DNA from: Bacteroidia bacterium | Lineage (GTDB): Bacteria > Bacteroidota > Bacteroidia > B-17B0 > Aurantibacillaceae | Direction of reading: 5' to 3' | Assembly: GCA_021740825.1 (NCBI GenBank) | Contig: JAIOZA010000016.1 | Coordinates: 1 to 64,000 of the forward strand | DNA: 64,000 bases | Shown here: positions 26,083 through 37,400 of the stretch, piece after piece | Position numbering within the stretch: the stretch's first letter is position 1 | Layout: each line of letters opens with the position of its first letter | Notes under the pieces: model-generated | Seen by the model: only the letters and a program-made list of their open reading frames with translations | Databases searched by the model: none | Told to the model about the DNA's origin: nothing | Program-made: the position numbers and the translations under genes

Positions 26083-27414
26083 TCAGCTTACATGATGCTC
26101 CTTAAAAACAATGTTCATACTTTCTAATTCAGAGAGCATTGGTTCATATATTTCTTTTACAATTGGAATTTGAACACCATATAATTTAAATTTACCGGTT
26201 AAGAAGTTCTTTATAGAAATTGCTAAGGGCAATCCTACCGTTTTTGCCATTGCTGTATGTACTTCGTCATCACCAATTACAACTAAAGAAGAATTTAATT
26301 TTTGGTGAACGCCATTCAATTCATATTCAAACTGATGTTGCATCACAATCATATCCTTATCGCCCGATTTTAGCAACCATTTTTCTTCCAATAAATGTTG
26401 TAATAACTCCGCAGGAGATGCTTCTTTTAATTGAATTTGCTTATTGGAAAAAAGCTCTAAATATTCCAATTTAACAATAACCTCAGCATCCATGTCAGTT
26501 CCCATAAAGGCAACTAATTTTTCTTTTACTGAGCCATTTCCTTTCGGTAAAAAAGATTCAATTAAATCGGTATACGTTAGTGAATTGGCATTTTTAATTT
26601 TGTAGGAATCGTCTGTTAAACCTAATTTTACAAATACATTCCAAGCTTTGCAATAACCTGGCATTCTTAAAGTACCTCGCAACATGGTAATTGCTTCATT
26701 TAATCCGTAAGGTTCTTTATATCCAATACTATCGCGATTTGCATAAGCATCAAACTTACCATATTCCTCCACTTCAATGGTTTCTGTTTGAGTATAAATA
26801 CGATTATAAGGAATGAATTTTAATTTACCTTCTTCTATAAATTGTGCCGTCCCCTGCCCTGCTAAAATAACATTCCGAGGATTCCAGCTAAACTTATAAC
26901 CCCACGGATTATCATTACTTTCGGGTGCTACTAAACCACCGCAAAAGGATTTAAAGCTGATTATTTTACCACCCTTTTCATGAATTTCATGAATCACTTT
27001 CATTGCTGATGCATGGTCAATCCCTGGATCTAAACCGCATTCATTTAATAATAAAAGATTTTTTTGTTTTGCTTCTAAATCTAGGTCTTTCATATCCTGA
27101 CTCACATAACTTGCCGTTGCGATATGTTTGCCTAAACGAACACAATCTCTGGCAACATCACCGTGCATAAAGGCCGGTAACATAGAAATTACAAAATCTG
27201 ATTGTTTAATTAGATCTTCTCTTAGTGCAACATTATTAACATCAAATTCAACCGCTGTAGCAACATCTGCATAAGCACTAATTTTTGATTCAACGGATTT
27301 TTTATTAGAATCTGCAATTGTGATATGCCAGGAATAGGACTTAGCATTCGATAAAAAATAATCAATTAAACTTGATGAAGAGCGACCAGCGCCTATTATT
27401 AATATTTTGCTCAT
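26083..27414 (-). CDS. Saccharopine dehydrogenase-family protein
   Basis: I take ATG 27414 (MSKILIIGAGRSSSS) rather than the longer frame from 27456, because a -7 box lies between them and the Rossmann fold begins at once. The product has 443 residues. The N-terminal NAD(P)-binding domain has GAGRSSSSLIDYFL, and the catalytic/substrate domain contains GLDPGIDHASAMKVIHEIH and FCGGLVAPESNDNPWGYKFS. Homologues (LYS9/LYS1 type) interconvert saccharopine and lysine or glutamate intermediates. Here it may act in lysine catabolism, but no partner gene is near. It is divergent from the DUF4476 gene. Confidence 0.88.
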   Translation of the reverse strand: MSKILIIGAGRSSSSLIDYFLSNAKSYSWHITIADSNKKSVESKISAYADVATAVEFDVNNVALREDLIKQSDFVISMLPAFMHGDVARDCVRLGKHIATASYVSQDMKDLDLEAKQKNLLLLNECGLDPGIDHASAMKVIHEIHEKGGKIISFKSFCGGLVAPESNDNPWGYKFSWNPRNVILAGQGTAQFIEEGKLKFIPYNRIYTQTETIEVEEYGKFDAYANRDSIGYKEPYGLNEAITMLRGTLRMPGYCKAWNVFVKLGLTDDSYKIKNANSLTYTDLIESFLPKGNGSVKEKLVAFMGTDMDAEVIVKLEYLELFSNKQIQLKEASPAELLQHLLEEKWLLKSGDKDMIVMQHQFEYELNGVHQKLNSSLVVIGDDEVHTAMAKTVGLPLAISIKNFLTGKFKLYGVQIPIVKEIYEPMLSELESMNIVFKEHHVS

Positions 27415-27429
27415 AAAATAAATTCTACA

Positions 27430-27449
27430 CAAAAATAACCTTAAATTTG
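27430..27449. promoter_or_regulatory. Back-to-back promoters for the saccharopine dehydrogenase and DUF4476 genes
   Basis: On the minus strand TATTTTTG (27437 to 27430) drives the gene starting at 27414. On plus, TAAATTTG (27442-27449) drives the gene starting at 27465. Both match TAnnTTTG and are only 4 bp apart, so the two promoters should compete. The -33 boxes are weak; CAAA at 27454-27457 may serve the minus promoter with short spacing. Confidence 0.5.
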
Positions 27450-27464
27450 TTATCAAAATATTTT

Positions 27465-28562
27465 ATGTTTCAAAAATTCAAAGTCCTGTTTTATACTCTT
27501 TTTTTAGGACTTTCTATTCAATCCCAAAATAATTCGTTAGTTATTTTTAGTGAATTTGGGAATCCTTTTTATTTAATTGTAAATCATGAGCAAATAAACA
27601 AAACAGCTCAGTCAAATATTAAGGCTTTTAATTTAACTCGCGGAGTTAATTTAATTGAAATTAAATTCCAAGTTGATGATAAACAAATTGAACTTAAAGA
27701 TTCTATTTTAATTAGCAGCAATTCTAAATTATTAGGTAAAGAATTTACCTATGTTTTGCAGGAAAAAGAAGGGAAATTACAACTGCAATTTAAATCAATC
27801 TCCGAGCTATCGGGTCCTTCGGTTCCTTTAGTTCCTGAAGCACCAAAAGAAGTTATTCCATTAATTGACAATAGTATTTATGGCAATTTATATAAAGCAG
27901 TAAATAATAAACCCATATTTTATAACAACTACGATAGTGAAAGTTCAACTTGCAAAACATTGTTAACAGAAAAGGAAATAAAATATGCTATTAATTTATT
28001 TAAAAAAGTAAATGATGGCGAAGTTGCGTACAAATATCTAAATCAAATCTTAGAATTAAATTGCTATACCGTTCTACAATTAAAAGATTTATTAGAATTT
28101 ACAACTATTGATATGGATCGATTAAACTCTGCAAAGGAGGCTTATACACATATTTTGGATGTAGAAAATATTTCGACTTTACTTCCTATGTTTAAATACC
28201 AAACAATGAAAGAATCTTTTTTTTCGTTTATAAAAGAACAAGAAAATATAAAAAAACAAAAAAGTTTGAAATGCAAATTACCAATTAGCGATTCAAAATT
28301 TGATGACCTATTGACTAAAATAAAAAAAGCACCTTACGAAAATGAAAAATTAATTGTTTCAAAAAAGTTATTAATAGAAGTTTGCTTGTCAAGTTCTCAA
28401 ATAGTAAAATTGAGTGAATTATTTACACATGATAGAGAAAAGTTAGAATTTATGAAAACATCTTATGCTATTTTAACTGACAAAGAAAATGCAACACTTT
28501 TAGCGGATGAATTTCAATTTAAAGAAACTAAGGTAGAATTATTAAAATATATGACTAAATAA
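27465..28562 (+). CDS. Exported protein with two DUF4476 domains
   Basis: ATG 27465 follows the -7 box and starts a signal peptide (MFQKFKVLFYTLFLGLSIQSQ); a TTG at 27447 in the same frame lies inside the promoter. The product has 365 residues. The N-terminal part (about 22-110) is beta-rich. Two copies of the helical DUF4476 domain follow at about 155-260 and 270-365. Each has a Cys-containing first helix, a 'CYTVLQLKDLLEFTTIDMDRL' or 'CLSSSQIVKLSELFTHDREKL' segment, and an 'AYTHILD' or 'SYAILTD' segment. The domain's role is unknown. The next gene starts 1 bp after its stop, so they form an operon. Confidence 0.85.
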   Translation: MFQKFKVLFYTLFLGLSIQSQNNSLVIFSEFGNPFYLIVNHEQINKTAQSNIKAFNLTRGVNLIEIKFQVDDKQIELKDSILISSNSKLLGKEFTYVLQEKEGKLQLQFKSISELSGPSVPLVPEAPKEVIPLIDNSIYGNLYKAVNNKPIFYNNYDSESSTCKTLLTEKEIKYAINLFKKVNDGEVAYKYLNQILELNCYTVLQLKDLLEFTTIDMDRLNSAKEAYTHILDVENISTLLPMFKYQTMKESFFSFIKEQENIKKQKSLKCKLPISDSKFDDLLTKIKKAPYENEKLIVSKKLLIEVCLSSSQIVKLSELFTHDREKLEFMKTSYAILTDKENATLLADEFQFKETKVELLKYMTK

Positions 28563-28563
28563 A

Positions 28564-28974
28564 ATGAACTCAAAAAAACTAATTTTAATCGGATTACTTG
28601 GAGCAGTAGCTGTGGCTTTAGGAGCCTTGGGTGCACACTTTTTAAAGGGGAAACTTTCAACAGGATTAATTACTGCCGACCAATTAAATGGCTTTGACAC
28701 AGCTGTAAAATACCAAATCTATCATGTATTAGCCATGCTGGCTTTATATTTATTTCCAAAACATCATACGGATAAATACATTAATTGGGCCTTTCGTAGT
28801 TTTTTAATTGGTATTGTCTGTTTTTCAGGGTCACTCTATTTTTTATGTACCCGAAATTTATTTGGTGCAGATTGGTTAAAAGTATTGGGTCCCATAACAC
28901 CAATAGGTGGTTTATTTTTTGTTGCCGGCTGGATATTTATTGCATTAGTTGGCTTAAAAAAAGATTCTAACTAG
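28564..28974 (+). CDS. DUF423 small membrane protein
   Basis: The product has 136 residues and about four helices. It carries the family signature near the N-terminus (LLGAVAVALGALGAHFLKGKL) and FDTAVKYQIYHVLAMLAL. Family members are inner-membrane proteins without a proven function. The start is 1 bp after the DUF4476 stop, and its TAG overlaps the GTG start of the next gene (TAGTG), indicating translational coupling. Confidence 0.92.
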   Translation: MNSKKLILIGLLGAVAVALGALGAHFLKGKLSTGLITADQLNGFDTAVKYQIYHVLAMLALYLFPKHHTDKYINWAFRSFLIGIVCFSGSLYFLCTRNLFGADWLKVLGPITPIGGLFFVAGWIFIALVGLKKDSN

Positions 28975-29909
28975 TGAATTTAAGCGGCGAATTAATTGCA
29001 ATTCTAACTACACTTTGTTGGAGTTTAGGTATTTTTCCTTTTACCGAAGCTTCAAAACGCATTGGTGTTGCCCCTATCAATCAATTTCGTTTATTGTTAG
29101 CTTGGATTATAATATCAATTATTTTATTTTTTTGGAATGATTTAACTATTATTGAATTATTTAAAACGCCTAAACCTTATCACTATTTGTTTTTGGGTTT
29201 ATCAGGTATTATCGGTTTCTCAATTGGTGACTATTGCAGTTTTACTTCTTTTAAACTACTAGGACCGAAATTAGGTAGCTTGTATACAACTTTTGCTCCA
29301 GGAGCCGCCTTATTAATTGGATACATTGCATTAAATGAAAGTGTAAACCTTATTGGAATTTTAGGCATGTTGATTACCGTTTCGGGAGTTATATGGCTAA
29401 CCTTATCAAAAAAAGATTCAAGTGCTGCTTTAAAAATTGGCTTTATAAGAGATAAGAAAGGAATTGCCTACGGCATACTTGGTGCATTATGCCAAGGCAC
29501 AGGTTTAGTATTATCTAAATATGGTATGGATTATTATTCAGATAAATTACCAACCATGCATGCCGTTTGGATTAGACTCTTATTCGCGTTTTCAGCAGCT
29601 TTTATTGTTTCTGCTTTTGCTGGAAAATTAAAATCAAATAGTAAACCCATACTTACAAATGAAAAAAACAACTTACCTTTTATGTTTTTCGGCACTTTAT
29701 TAGGGCCAGTAATTGGAGTAACTCTTTCTTTATTTGCTATACAAACATTAGAAGTGGCAGTAGCGCAAACTATATTTGCATTATTACCATTATTTGTCTT
29801 ACCAATCAGTTTCGTTATTTACAAAGAAAAAATTACCACTCAGGCGGTATTCGCTTGTATTATTTCATTAGCAGGCGTTTTATTATTAATTTGGAGAAAT
29901 AGGTTTTAA
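28974..29909 (+). CDS. EamA/DMT-family transporter
   Basis: The product has 311 residues and starts with GTG overlapping the preceding stop. It has ten predicted helices in two EamA repeats (about 5-145 and 165-310). Repeat features include the YIALNESVNLIGILGMLITVSGVIWL and TTQAVFACIISLAGVLLLIW ends. Members export amino acids, metabolites or other small molecules. The substrate is not visible. It is the third gene of the DUF4476-DUF423-EamA operon. Confidence 0.88.
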   Translation: MNLSGELIAILTTLCWSLGIFPFTEASKRIGVAPINQFRLLLAWIIISIILFFWNDLTIIELFKTPKPYHYLFLGLSGIIGFSIGDYCSFTSFKLLGPKLGSLYTTFAPGAALLIGYIALNESVNLIGILGMLITVSGVIWLTLSKKDSSAALKIGFIRDKKGIAYGILGALCQGTGLVLSKYGMDYYSDKLPTMHAVWIRLLFAFSAAFIVSAFAGKLKSNSKPILTNEKNNLPFMFFGTLLGPVIGVTLSLFAIQTLEVAVAQTIFALLPLFVLPISFVIYKEKITTQAVFACIISLAGVLLLIWRNRF

Positions 29910-29942
29910 CTGATAATTTAACAAATTAATTTATAAAAAACC

Positions 29943-31376
29943 ATGCTTCAAAAAAAACATCATATTTATGCAATATATGGTTTGTTGTTTCTATCGATCT
30001 ATTTTGTTTTTTTTCAACATTTAGATAGTTTTCACCTTAGAAATTGGGATGAATCTATGTTTGCTGTTAATGCCTATGAAATGAGCAATAATAATAATTA
30101 TATTGTCCCTTTTTATAAAAACTTACCTGATATTTGGAACTCAAAACCACCACTACAACTATGGTTTCAGGTCGTATTTATTAAGATAATTGGATACAAT
30201 GAGTTAGCCATTCGCATGCCATCAGCTTTGGCTAGTTCAGCCTCTGCATTAGTTTTATTTTTATTTTTCAAGAAAAGAACATCCATTGTTTTAGCTTTAT
30301 GCGTATTTTTTGTATTCATAAGTTCTGGAGGAGTAGCTACCTTTCACGCTGGTCGAACCGGAGATGCTGATGCTTTGCTATCCTTTTTCATTTTGTGTTA
30401 CTGCTTATCTTTTTATAAATACATCTTTGAAAACAATGAAAAATCTATACTCTTCTTTTTTATCTTTTTAACGCTAGCCTTTTTAACCAAAAGCATTGCC
30501 GCTTTTTTATTTATACCAGCAGTTTTAATTATTGTTATTTGTTTTAAAAAAATAAATAATGTATTTGCGAATAAATGGTTTTATATGGGAATTTCATTGT
30601 TTTTAAGTATTAGTATTGGTTATTTTTTTTTAAGAGAATCTCAAAATAATGGATATATTAATTCTTTAATTAACAATGATATCAAAAAGTTTGCTTTTCA
30701 AATAGATTCACACAAAGAACCCTTTGATTTTTATATTAATAATTTTTTTAGTTATCGTTTTATATATTTTTTATTAGTATGGCCAGGCTTATTATTACTA
30801 CTAATAAATCAAAAGCATAAAGAAAAGACCTTGTTTCTTGTGCTTTTTTTTATGTTCTACTTTTTAATTATATCTTTTTCAACAACAAAATTAGAATGGT
30901 ACGATTTACCATTATTTCCATTTCTTTCAGTTTTTTCAGCGTATACAATATATTACATTTATTCAAAAACTAAATATTTACAAACTACAATGAATTGCAC
31001 TTTATTTTTATGTTTTACTTTTTCAATTCCTTGTTATTTTGCATTCAGAAATGCTTATAAAAGTGAAATTAATCCGGCTGAAAAAAAACTAGAAATATTA
31101 ACGGAGTACGCTTTTAAAAACTCAAAAAATAATGCGTTAAAAGATATTGTTTTTTTAACACCAGATTTTGATAGAGCTTTATATTTTTACAAATACAAGC
31201 TAAATACGAAAGGCATGGATTTTCAAATAACACAATCTATTGATGGCATTCAAAATAATACAACTGTAATTGTTGCTAACGATTCCTTAAAATTGGCATT
31301 AACCCAAAAATTCGATTGCCAAATGGTTGATTCATTACAATCTGCTATAAAATTTAACATCAAAGCCTTAAAATAG
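29943..31376 (+). CDS. GT-C family glycosyltransferase (ArnT/PMT-like)
   Basis: The product has 477 residues and about ten or more membrane helices. The first extracytoplasmic loop carries the GT-C acidic motif in RNWDESMFAVNAYEM, then KPPLQLWFQV and the NELAIRMPSALASSAS segment typical of ArnT-like enzymes. Such proteins move sugars from a polyprenyl-phosphate donor to lipid or protein acceptors on the outer face of the inner membrane. Donor and acceptor are unknown. The C-terminal soluble part (about 370-477) is short. It begins 33 bp after the EamA gene and may share its transcript. Confidence 0.86.
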   Translation: MLQKKHHIYAIYGLLFLSIYFVFFQHLDSFHLRNWDESMFAVNAYEMSNNNNYIVPFYKNLPDIWNSKPPLQLWFQVVFIKIIGYNELAIRMPSALASSASALVLFLFFKKRTSIVLALCVFFVFISSGGVATFHAGRTGDADALLSFFILCYCLSFYKYIFENNEKSILFFFIFLTLAFLTKSIAAFLFIPAVLIIVICFKKINNVFANKWFYMGISLFLSISIGYFFLRESQNNGYINSLINNDIKKFAFQIDSHKEPFDFYINNFFSYRFIYFLLVWPGLLLLLINQKHKEKTLFLVLFFMFYFLIISFSTTKLEWYDLPLFPFLSVFSAYTIYYIYSKTKYLQTTMNCTLFLCFTFSIPCYFAFRNAYKSEINPAEKKLEILTEYAFKNSKNNALKDIVFLTPDFDRALYFYKYKLNTKGMDFQITQSIDGIQNNTTVIVANDSLKLALTQKFDCQMVDSLQSAIKFNIKALK

Positions 31377-31491
31377 ATTTTAATCTGTCATTACCTCTGT
31401 TTTTAACCTATTTCCCTCAATGCTATTCTGTTGAAATCTTGTAGTTTTTCGTTTTAAATAGAAAATTTCTTATCTTGGACAGTTCTAAAAA

Positions 31492-34400
31492 ATGACAAAA
31501 ATGAAATTTTTATATAGTCTTACTTTATTAGCTTTAAGCATCAGTTCATTTTCTCAAAGAAGCAAAGATGGAGTTGGAACTATTAGTGCTGCAAACACGA
31601 TAGTTAATGCTTACACATCATTAACAGCCGATGCTAATGCTGGCTCTACAACTATAAATGTGGCAAACTCTACTAGTTTTAGCGTAGGTGATTTATTGCT
31701 TATAGTTCAAATGCAAGGCACAAAGGTAAACGCCTTTTGGGAAGATGGTGTTTTTAACGATCCTAATAATTCAACATCTAACCCATCGCCAACAAATTTA
31801 GTTTATGGTGGAATTTTAGATTATTATACCTGCGGTAATAATGAATTTGCTGAAGTAACTTCCATACCAAATAGCACTAGTATTACCTTAGATTGCTCTC
31901 TGAATAATAGTTATACGTATTCTGTAAATGTTAACGTTCCGGGTTCTTGGGGAAATCATACTGCTTACGGAAATGTTCAAGTCATCAGAGTGCCAAGATA
32001 TAGTTCATTAACAGTAATTGCAGGTGGTTCAATCACTTGTCCACAATGGAATGGAACAACGGGTGGAGTAGTTGCTGTTGAAGCAGAGAATAATGTTGTT
32101 CTATCAAATTCACCATCCATAAATGTTAGTGGTAAAGGATTTAGAGGAGGTATAAAAGATAATGCATCTAGTGTTTTTGGAGGCAATAAATGGGGCGCGG
32201 TTAATAGAGATCAAGGCGGTTACAAAGGAGAATCTATTGCAGGGGATACAACCATCTATAAAAATTATGCAGGTTTAATTGGCAGAGGATCACTTGCCAA
32301 TGGAGGTGGCGGCGGAGACGCCCATAACTCTGGTGGAGGTGGTGGTGCCAATGGAGGAGTAGTAGCAAGTTATAATGGCAATGGAAATCCAAGCGCAGGT
32401 TTCAATACTCAATGGAATCTAGAAGCAGCGAACTTTGCTACTAATACATCAAGTGGTGGAGGTAGAGGCGGTTATTCTTTTTCAAACAGTAATCAAATTG
32501 TAACAACAAAAGCACCTGGAAATACCTCCTGGGGAGGCGATAACAGAAGGAATTTTGGTGGCTTTGGCGGAAGACCATTAGATTATTCTTCAGGAAGAAT
32601 TTATTTAGGCGGAGGAGGCGGCGCTGGGGATGGAAATGAAAATAGAGCTGGAGCAGGTGGAAATGGCGGGGGCATTGTTTTTTTAGTTTGTTATGGAAAT
32701 TTAAGTGGTGCAGGAACTATTGTGGCTGATGGAGCAAATGGATCAAACACATCACCTGGTTGTACTAGTAATGATGGCGCCGGCGGTGGTGGTGGTGGTG
32801 GTACTATTTTATTAAAAGTTAATGGATCTATCTCTTTAACAGCTGGAACTGCATTAAGCGCTATTGGTGGTAATGGCGGAAATGTGAATTTTAACTGTGG
32901 CACTTTTCCAAATGTTGACGGTTATGGTCCAGGTGGAAGCGGCGGCGGAGGCTATATAGCGGCAACAGGCGCTATTCCATCTAATAATGTTACGGGAGGC
33001 ACTAATGGCATCCAAACGGGTAACGGAAGTAATATAACAGCTAACTTTCCACCAAATGGTGCTACAAAAGGAGGTTCTGGGGGCACAGGATCGCTGAATG
33101 CTTATACCCTAACAACGTCGGCTAGTCAAACACTTTGCACTAATCAAACTTTTACTGTAACGGCTTCTTCTACAGAGCCAGGTTCATCTATAAGTTGGTA
33201 CAATGCTGCGATTGGAGGTTCTGCAATTGCTGCAGGTTCAACATATTCGGGGTCTTATCCTTCTGCTGGCACCTATACTTTATTTGCTGCTGCTTGCTCT
33301 GGAACATATAGGCAACCAATTATTATTACTGTAACATCAGGACTGAACTTATCTATTAACAGTGCAACAATTTGTGCAGGACAAAATGTAACATTAACTG
33401 CGAGTGGTGCTACCACATATACATGGAATACTGGGCCAACTACTAGTTCAATTTCTGTAGCACCTGCCGCCACAACTATTTACACTTTAAATGGTACAAG
33501 TGGACTATGTACTGGAACTCAAACTACACAAGTTAAGGTTACTACAGCGCCAATTATTTCTGTTGCTAATACAACCATTTGTGCAGGAGGCACTACTACA
33601 TTAACGGCAAGTGGTGCCAATAGTTATACATGGGCAAATGGGGGACAAACAACGTCAAGCATCGTTGTTACTCCAACAATAAACACAAGTTACACCATTA
33701 CAGGAGCTACTGGTACTTGCACAAACTCAACAACAGCAACTATTAACGTATCATCTACACCTACTCTTTCGGCTAGTTCTAAAACAATTTGTGCAGGACA
33801 AGTTGCTACATTTACAGTTAGCGGCGCATCGAGCTATACATGGAATCCAGGAAATGTAATTGGAAGTACTTATACAATAAGTCCTACATCATCAGGAACA
33901 GTTTCCGTTATTGGTGCCAATGGAACTTGCACTGCTCAGCTAACGCCTTCAATAACTGTAACACCTAATCCCATAATAACAGCAAGTAACCAAACAATTT
34001 GTCCTTCTCAAACAGTTATATTAACTGCAAGTGGTGCAACAACTTACTCATGGAATTCAGGTCCTACAACAAGTACAATATCTGTTTCACCTGGCTCTTC
34101 AACTATTTATACAGTTATAGGAACATCTTCCTTATGTACTAATTCTCAAACAGTAAGTGTAAATATTGCTTCTCCACCTTCAGTTTCTGTTACTAGCTCA
34201 AGTATTTGTTCTGGAACTTCAGCAACTTTAATTGCAAGTGGTGCAACAAATTATACTTGGTCACCGAACGGTCAAACAAGTGCAACGATTGTAGTTACTC
34301 CTACTGCAAATACAACTTACACAATTTTAGGATCTGATGGAACTTGTACAAATACAGCAACGGCAATCGTTAACGTTACTTCAACTCCAACATTAGTTGT

Positions 34401-37400
34401 AAATTCTGTAACTATTTGTCCTGCGCAAACTGCAACATTAACAGTTAACGGTGCAGCAAATTACACTTGGAGTCCAGGTAATTTTACTGGAAGCACATAC
34501 ACAATCAGCCCTCTGTCAAATACAGTTGTTTCTGTAATTGGTGCAACCGGAACTTGTACATCTTCTGCAACTGCAAGTATTACTATTGGAACAGGAATTT
34601 CAATTTCTGTAAACAATCCAACAATTTGTGCAGGACAAACTGCTTCTTTAATTGCCAGTGGCGCAACTTCGTATACATGGAATACAGGACCAAATACTAA
34701 TACTTTAAATATAATACCTGTTAATACAACTACTTATGCTGTTTTAGGAACAAGCGGCGCTTGTAGCGGAAGCAATACTGCTACTGTAACTGTTGTTTCA
34801 GTGCCTTCAATTTCTGTTACTAATGCGAGTATCTGTTCTGGAAGTTCGGCAACATTAACAGCAAATGGTGCAAGTAATTATACTTGGACTCCGAACGGTC
34901 AAACAACTGCAAGTATTATTGAAAATCCAAGCACCTCAACTATTTATACCATCACTGGTTCAAATGGTATTTGTACAAATACAACTACGGCAACCGTAAG
35001 TGTTACATCTACCCCCACTTTAGTTGTTGCATCATCAACTATTTGTCAGGGACAAACCGCCACATTCACTGCAAGTGGTGCCAACACTTTTACTTGGAAT
35101 CCAGGTAATATTTCAGGAAATACATTCACCATTAGCCCATCAAGTAATACTGTAATAACCATTGATGGTGCAAATGGAACTTGTACAAGTTCAACAACGG
35201 CAACAATCACCATTGGATCCGGACTTTCAATCACAGTTAATAGTGCTACAATTTGTGCTGGAGAAACTACTATACTAACCGCTAATGGCGCTGCAAGTTA
35301 TACTTGGAGCAATGGACCAACTACAAATACAATAAGCGTATCTCCAACTAATACAACAAATTATACTGTCTCTGGAACCAATGGAACTTGCACAGGAAGT
35401 AATACAGCGGTTGTATCAATTGCACCAACACCAGCATTAGTAATTGGCACTAACTCTATTACTCTATGTTCTGGACAGTCCACAACATTAACGGCGAGCG
35501 GTGCAACTAATTATACGTGGGTTCCAGGTAACTTCTCGGGCTCAAGTGCAATAGTAACGCCTACTATAAATACAACTTATACAGTTTTTGGTTCCAATGG
35601 AACTTGTACAAATTCGGCTATATCAACTGTTAATTTGATTAATTGCAACAGCCCATGTCAATTTAATTTAGGAAATGATATATCCTTTTGTTCGCCAATA
35701 AATTATGTTATAAATGGGCCAAGTGGTTACACTTCCTATTCATGGAGTCCGAGCGGTGCAATTACGCAAAACTTAACTGCAACAACAGGAGGAACTTATG
35801 TTTGTAATGCGTCATTACTAAGTAATGATTTAGTTGCCAACGGAGATTTTAGTTTAGGTAATTCATTATTTTCAAGTAACTACATTGTTCCTACTTTTAA
35901 TGGTCCGTTTGGTTTGTTAAGTAATCCTGGAACGTATGCTATAACAACCAGTCCATCTTTAGTGCACAATAACTTTTTAAATTTTGGGGATCATACAACA
36001 GGCAACGGAAATATGATGGTTTGTAATGGTGCAAGCACTGCAAATGACATAGTTTGGACCGAGACCATAACTGTGGTTCCAAATACAAATTATAATTTTT
36101 CAGCGTGGGTTGCATCTACAGAAAACACAAATGCTGCAAGTGCTGCTCAACTACAATTTTCAATAAATAACGCTTTGATTGGACCAATATACACAGCTCC
36201 TTTAACAGGAGGGGTTTGGTCAAATTTCTTTGTTAATTGGAACTCAGGATTAAATAATACAGCCGTAATTACAATTTTAGATCAAAATACAGCTAGTGGT
36301 GGAAACGATTTCGCTATAGATGATATCTTTTACCAACAAGTATGTAATTTTAGTGATACACTTGTTATAACCGATAACCCAATTCCTGTAGTAACTGCAA
36401 GCGCTAGTAATTCTGTTATCTGTAACGGAAATTCCACAACATTAACAGCAAGTGGTGCAAATACTTATACGTGGACAAGTGGATTGACAAACGGAGCTAA
36501 TTTTACTCCAACTACCACAGCAACATACTCTGTTATTGGAACTTCAGCAGCTGGATGCACAAATACGGCAGTTACAACCATTACGGTGAACTCTACTCCT
36601 ACTCTTTCTGTTAATAGCCCGAGTATTTGTTCTGGACAAACTGCAACATTAATTGCTAGTGGAGCAAATACTTACACGTGGTCAAATAATGCAATTGGAA
36701 ATTCACAATCAGTTAATCCATTGGTAACAACAATTTATTCCGTATCTGGAACAGATTTGAATGGATGTACAACTACACTTGTGACCACATCAACTGTAAA
36801 TGTTTCTGCAACACCAACAATTACAATTAATTCGGCCACTATTTGTGCAGGGCAATCAGCTACATTATCTGCAATTGGAGCAACTAACTATACATGGAGT
36901 ACAACAGAAACATCATCAAGTATAAATACAACACCAGCTATAACTGCAACCTATTCAGTTTCAGGTGATAACGGAGGATGTTCTGCTTCAGCTTCAACAA
37001 CAGTATCAGTAACGCCTCTTCCAACAATTACTGCAAGTTCAAATTTAACAAACGGATGTGCTCCATTTTGTACAAATTTTATTGACATTGTTAGTCCTTC
37101 AACAACTAATATAATTTATAATTTTGGGGACGGAACTACTTCTAACCTTAATAATCCTAATCATTGTTATACAACTGCTGGAAGTTACACTGTTACAGCA
37201 ATTGCAACTAACTCATTATTAGGATGCTCAAGCTCGTATACTCTACCAATCATTAATGTTAATATTACTCCAGTTGCAGATTTTAATATTACCGAAGGTA
37301 ATACTGTAAGTGTTGGCACTGATGTGCATTTTACAAACTCAAGTTTAAATGCAGACACTTACCTATGGGAAATTTTATGCACTGGAGAAACATTCATTAG

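Noticed and set aside
33342-35640. Regular ~210-bp repeats as a possible CRISPR array or satellite
   Set aside because: The repeats are in frame, much longer than CRISPR units and encode Ig-like domains.
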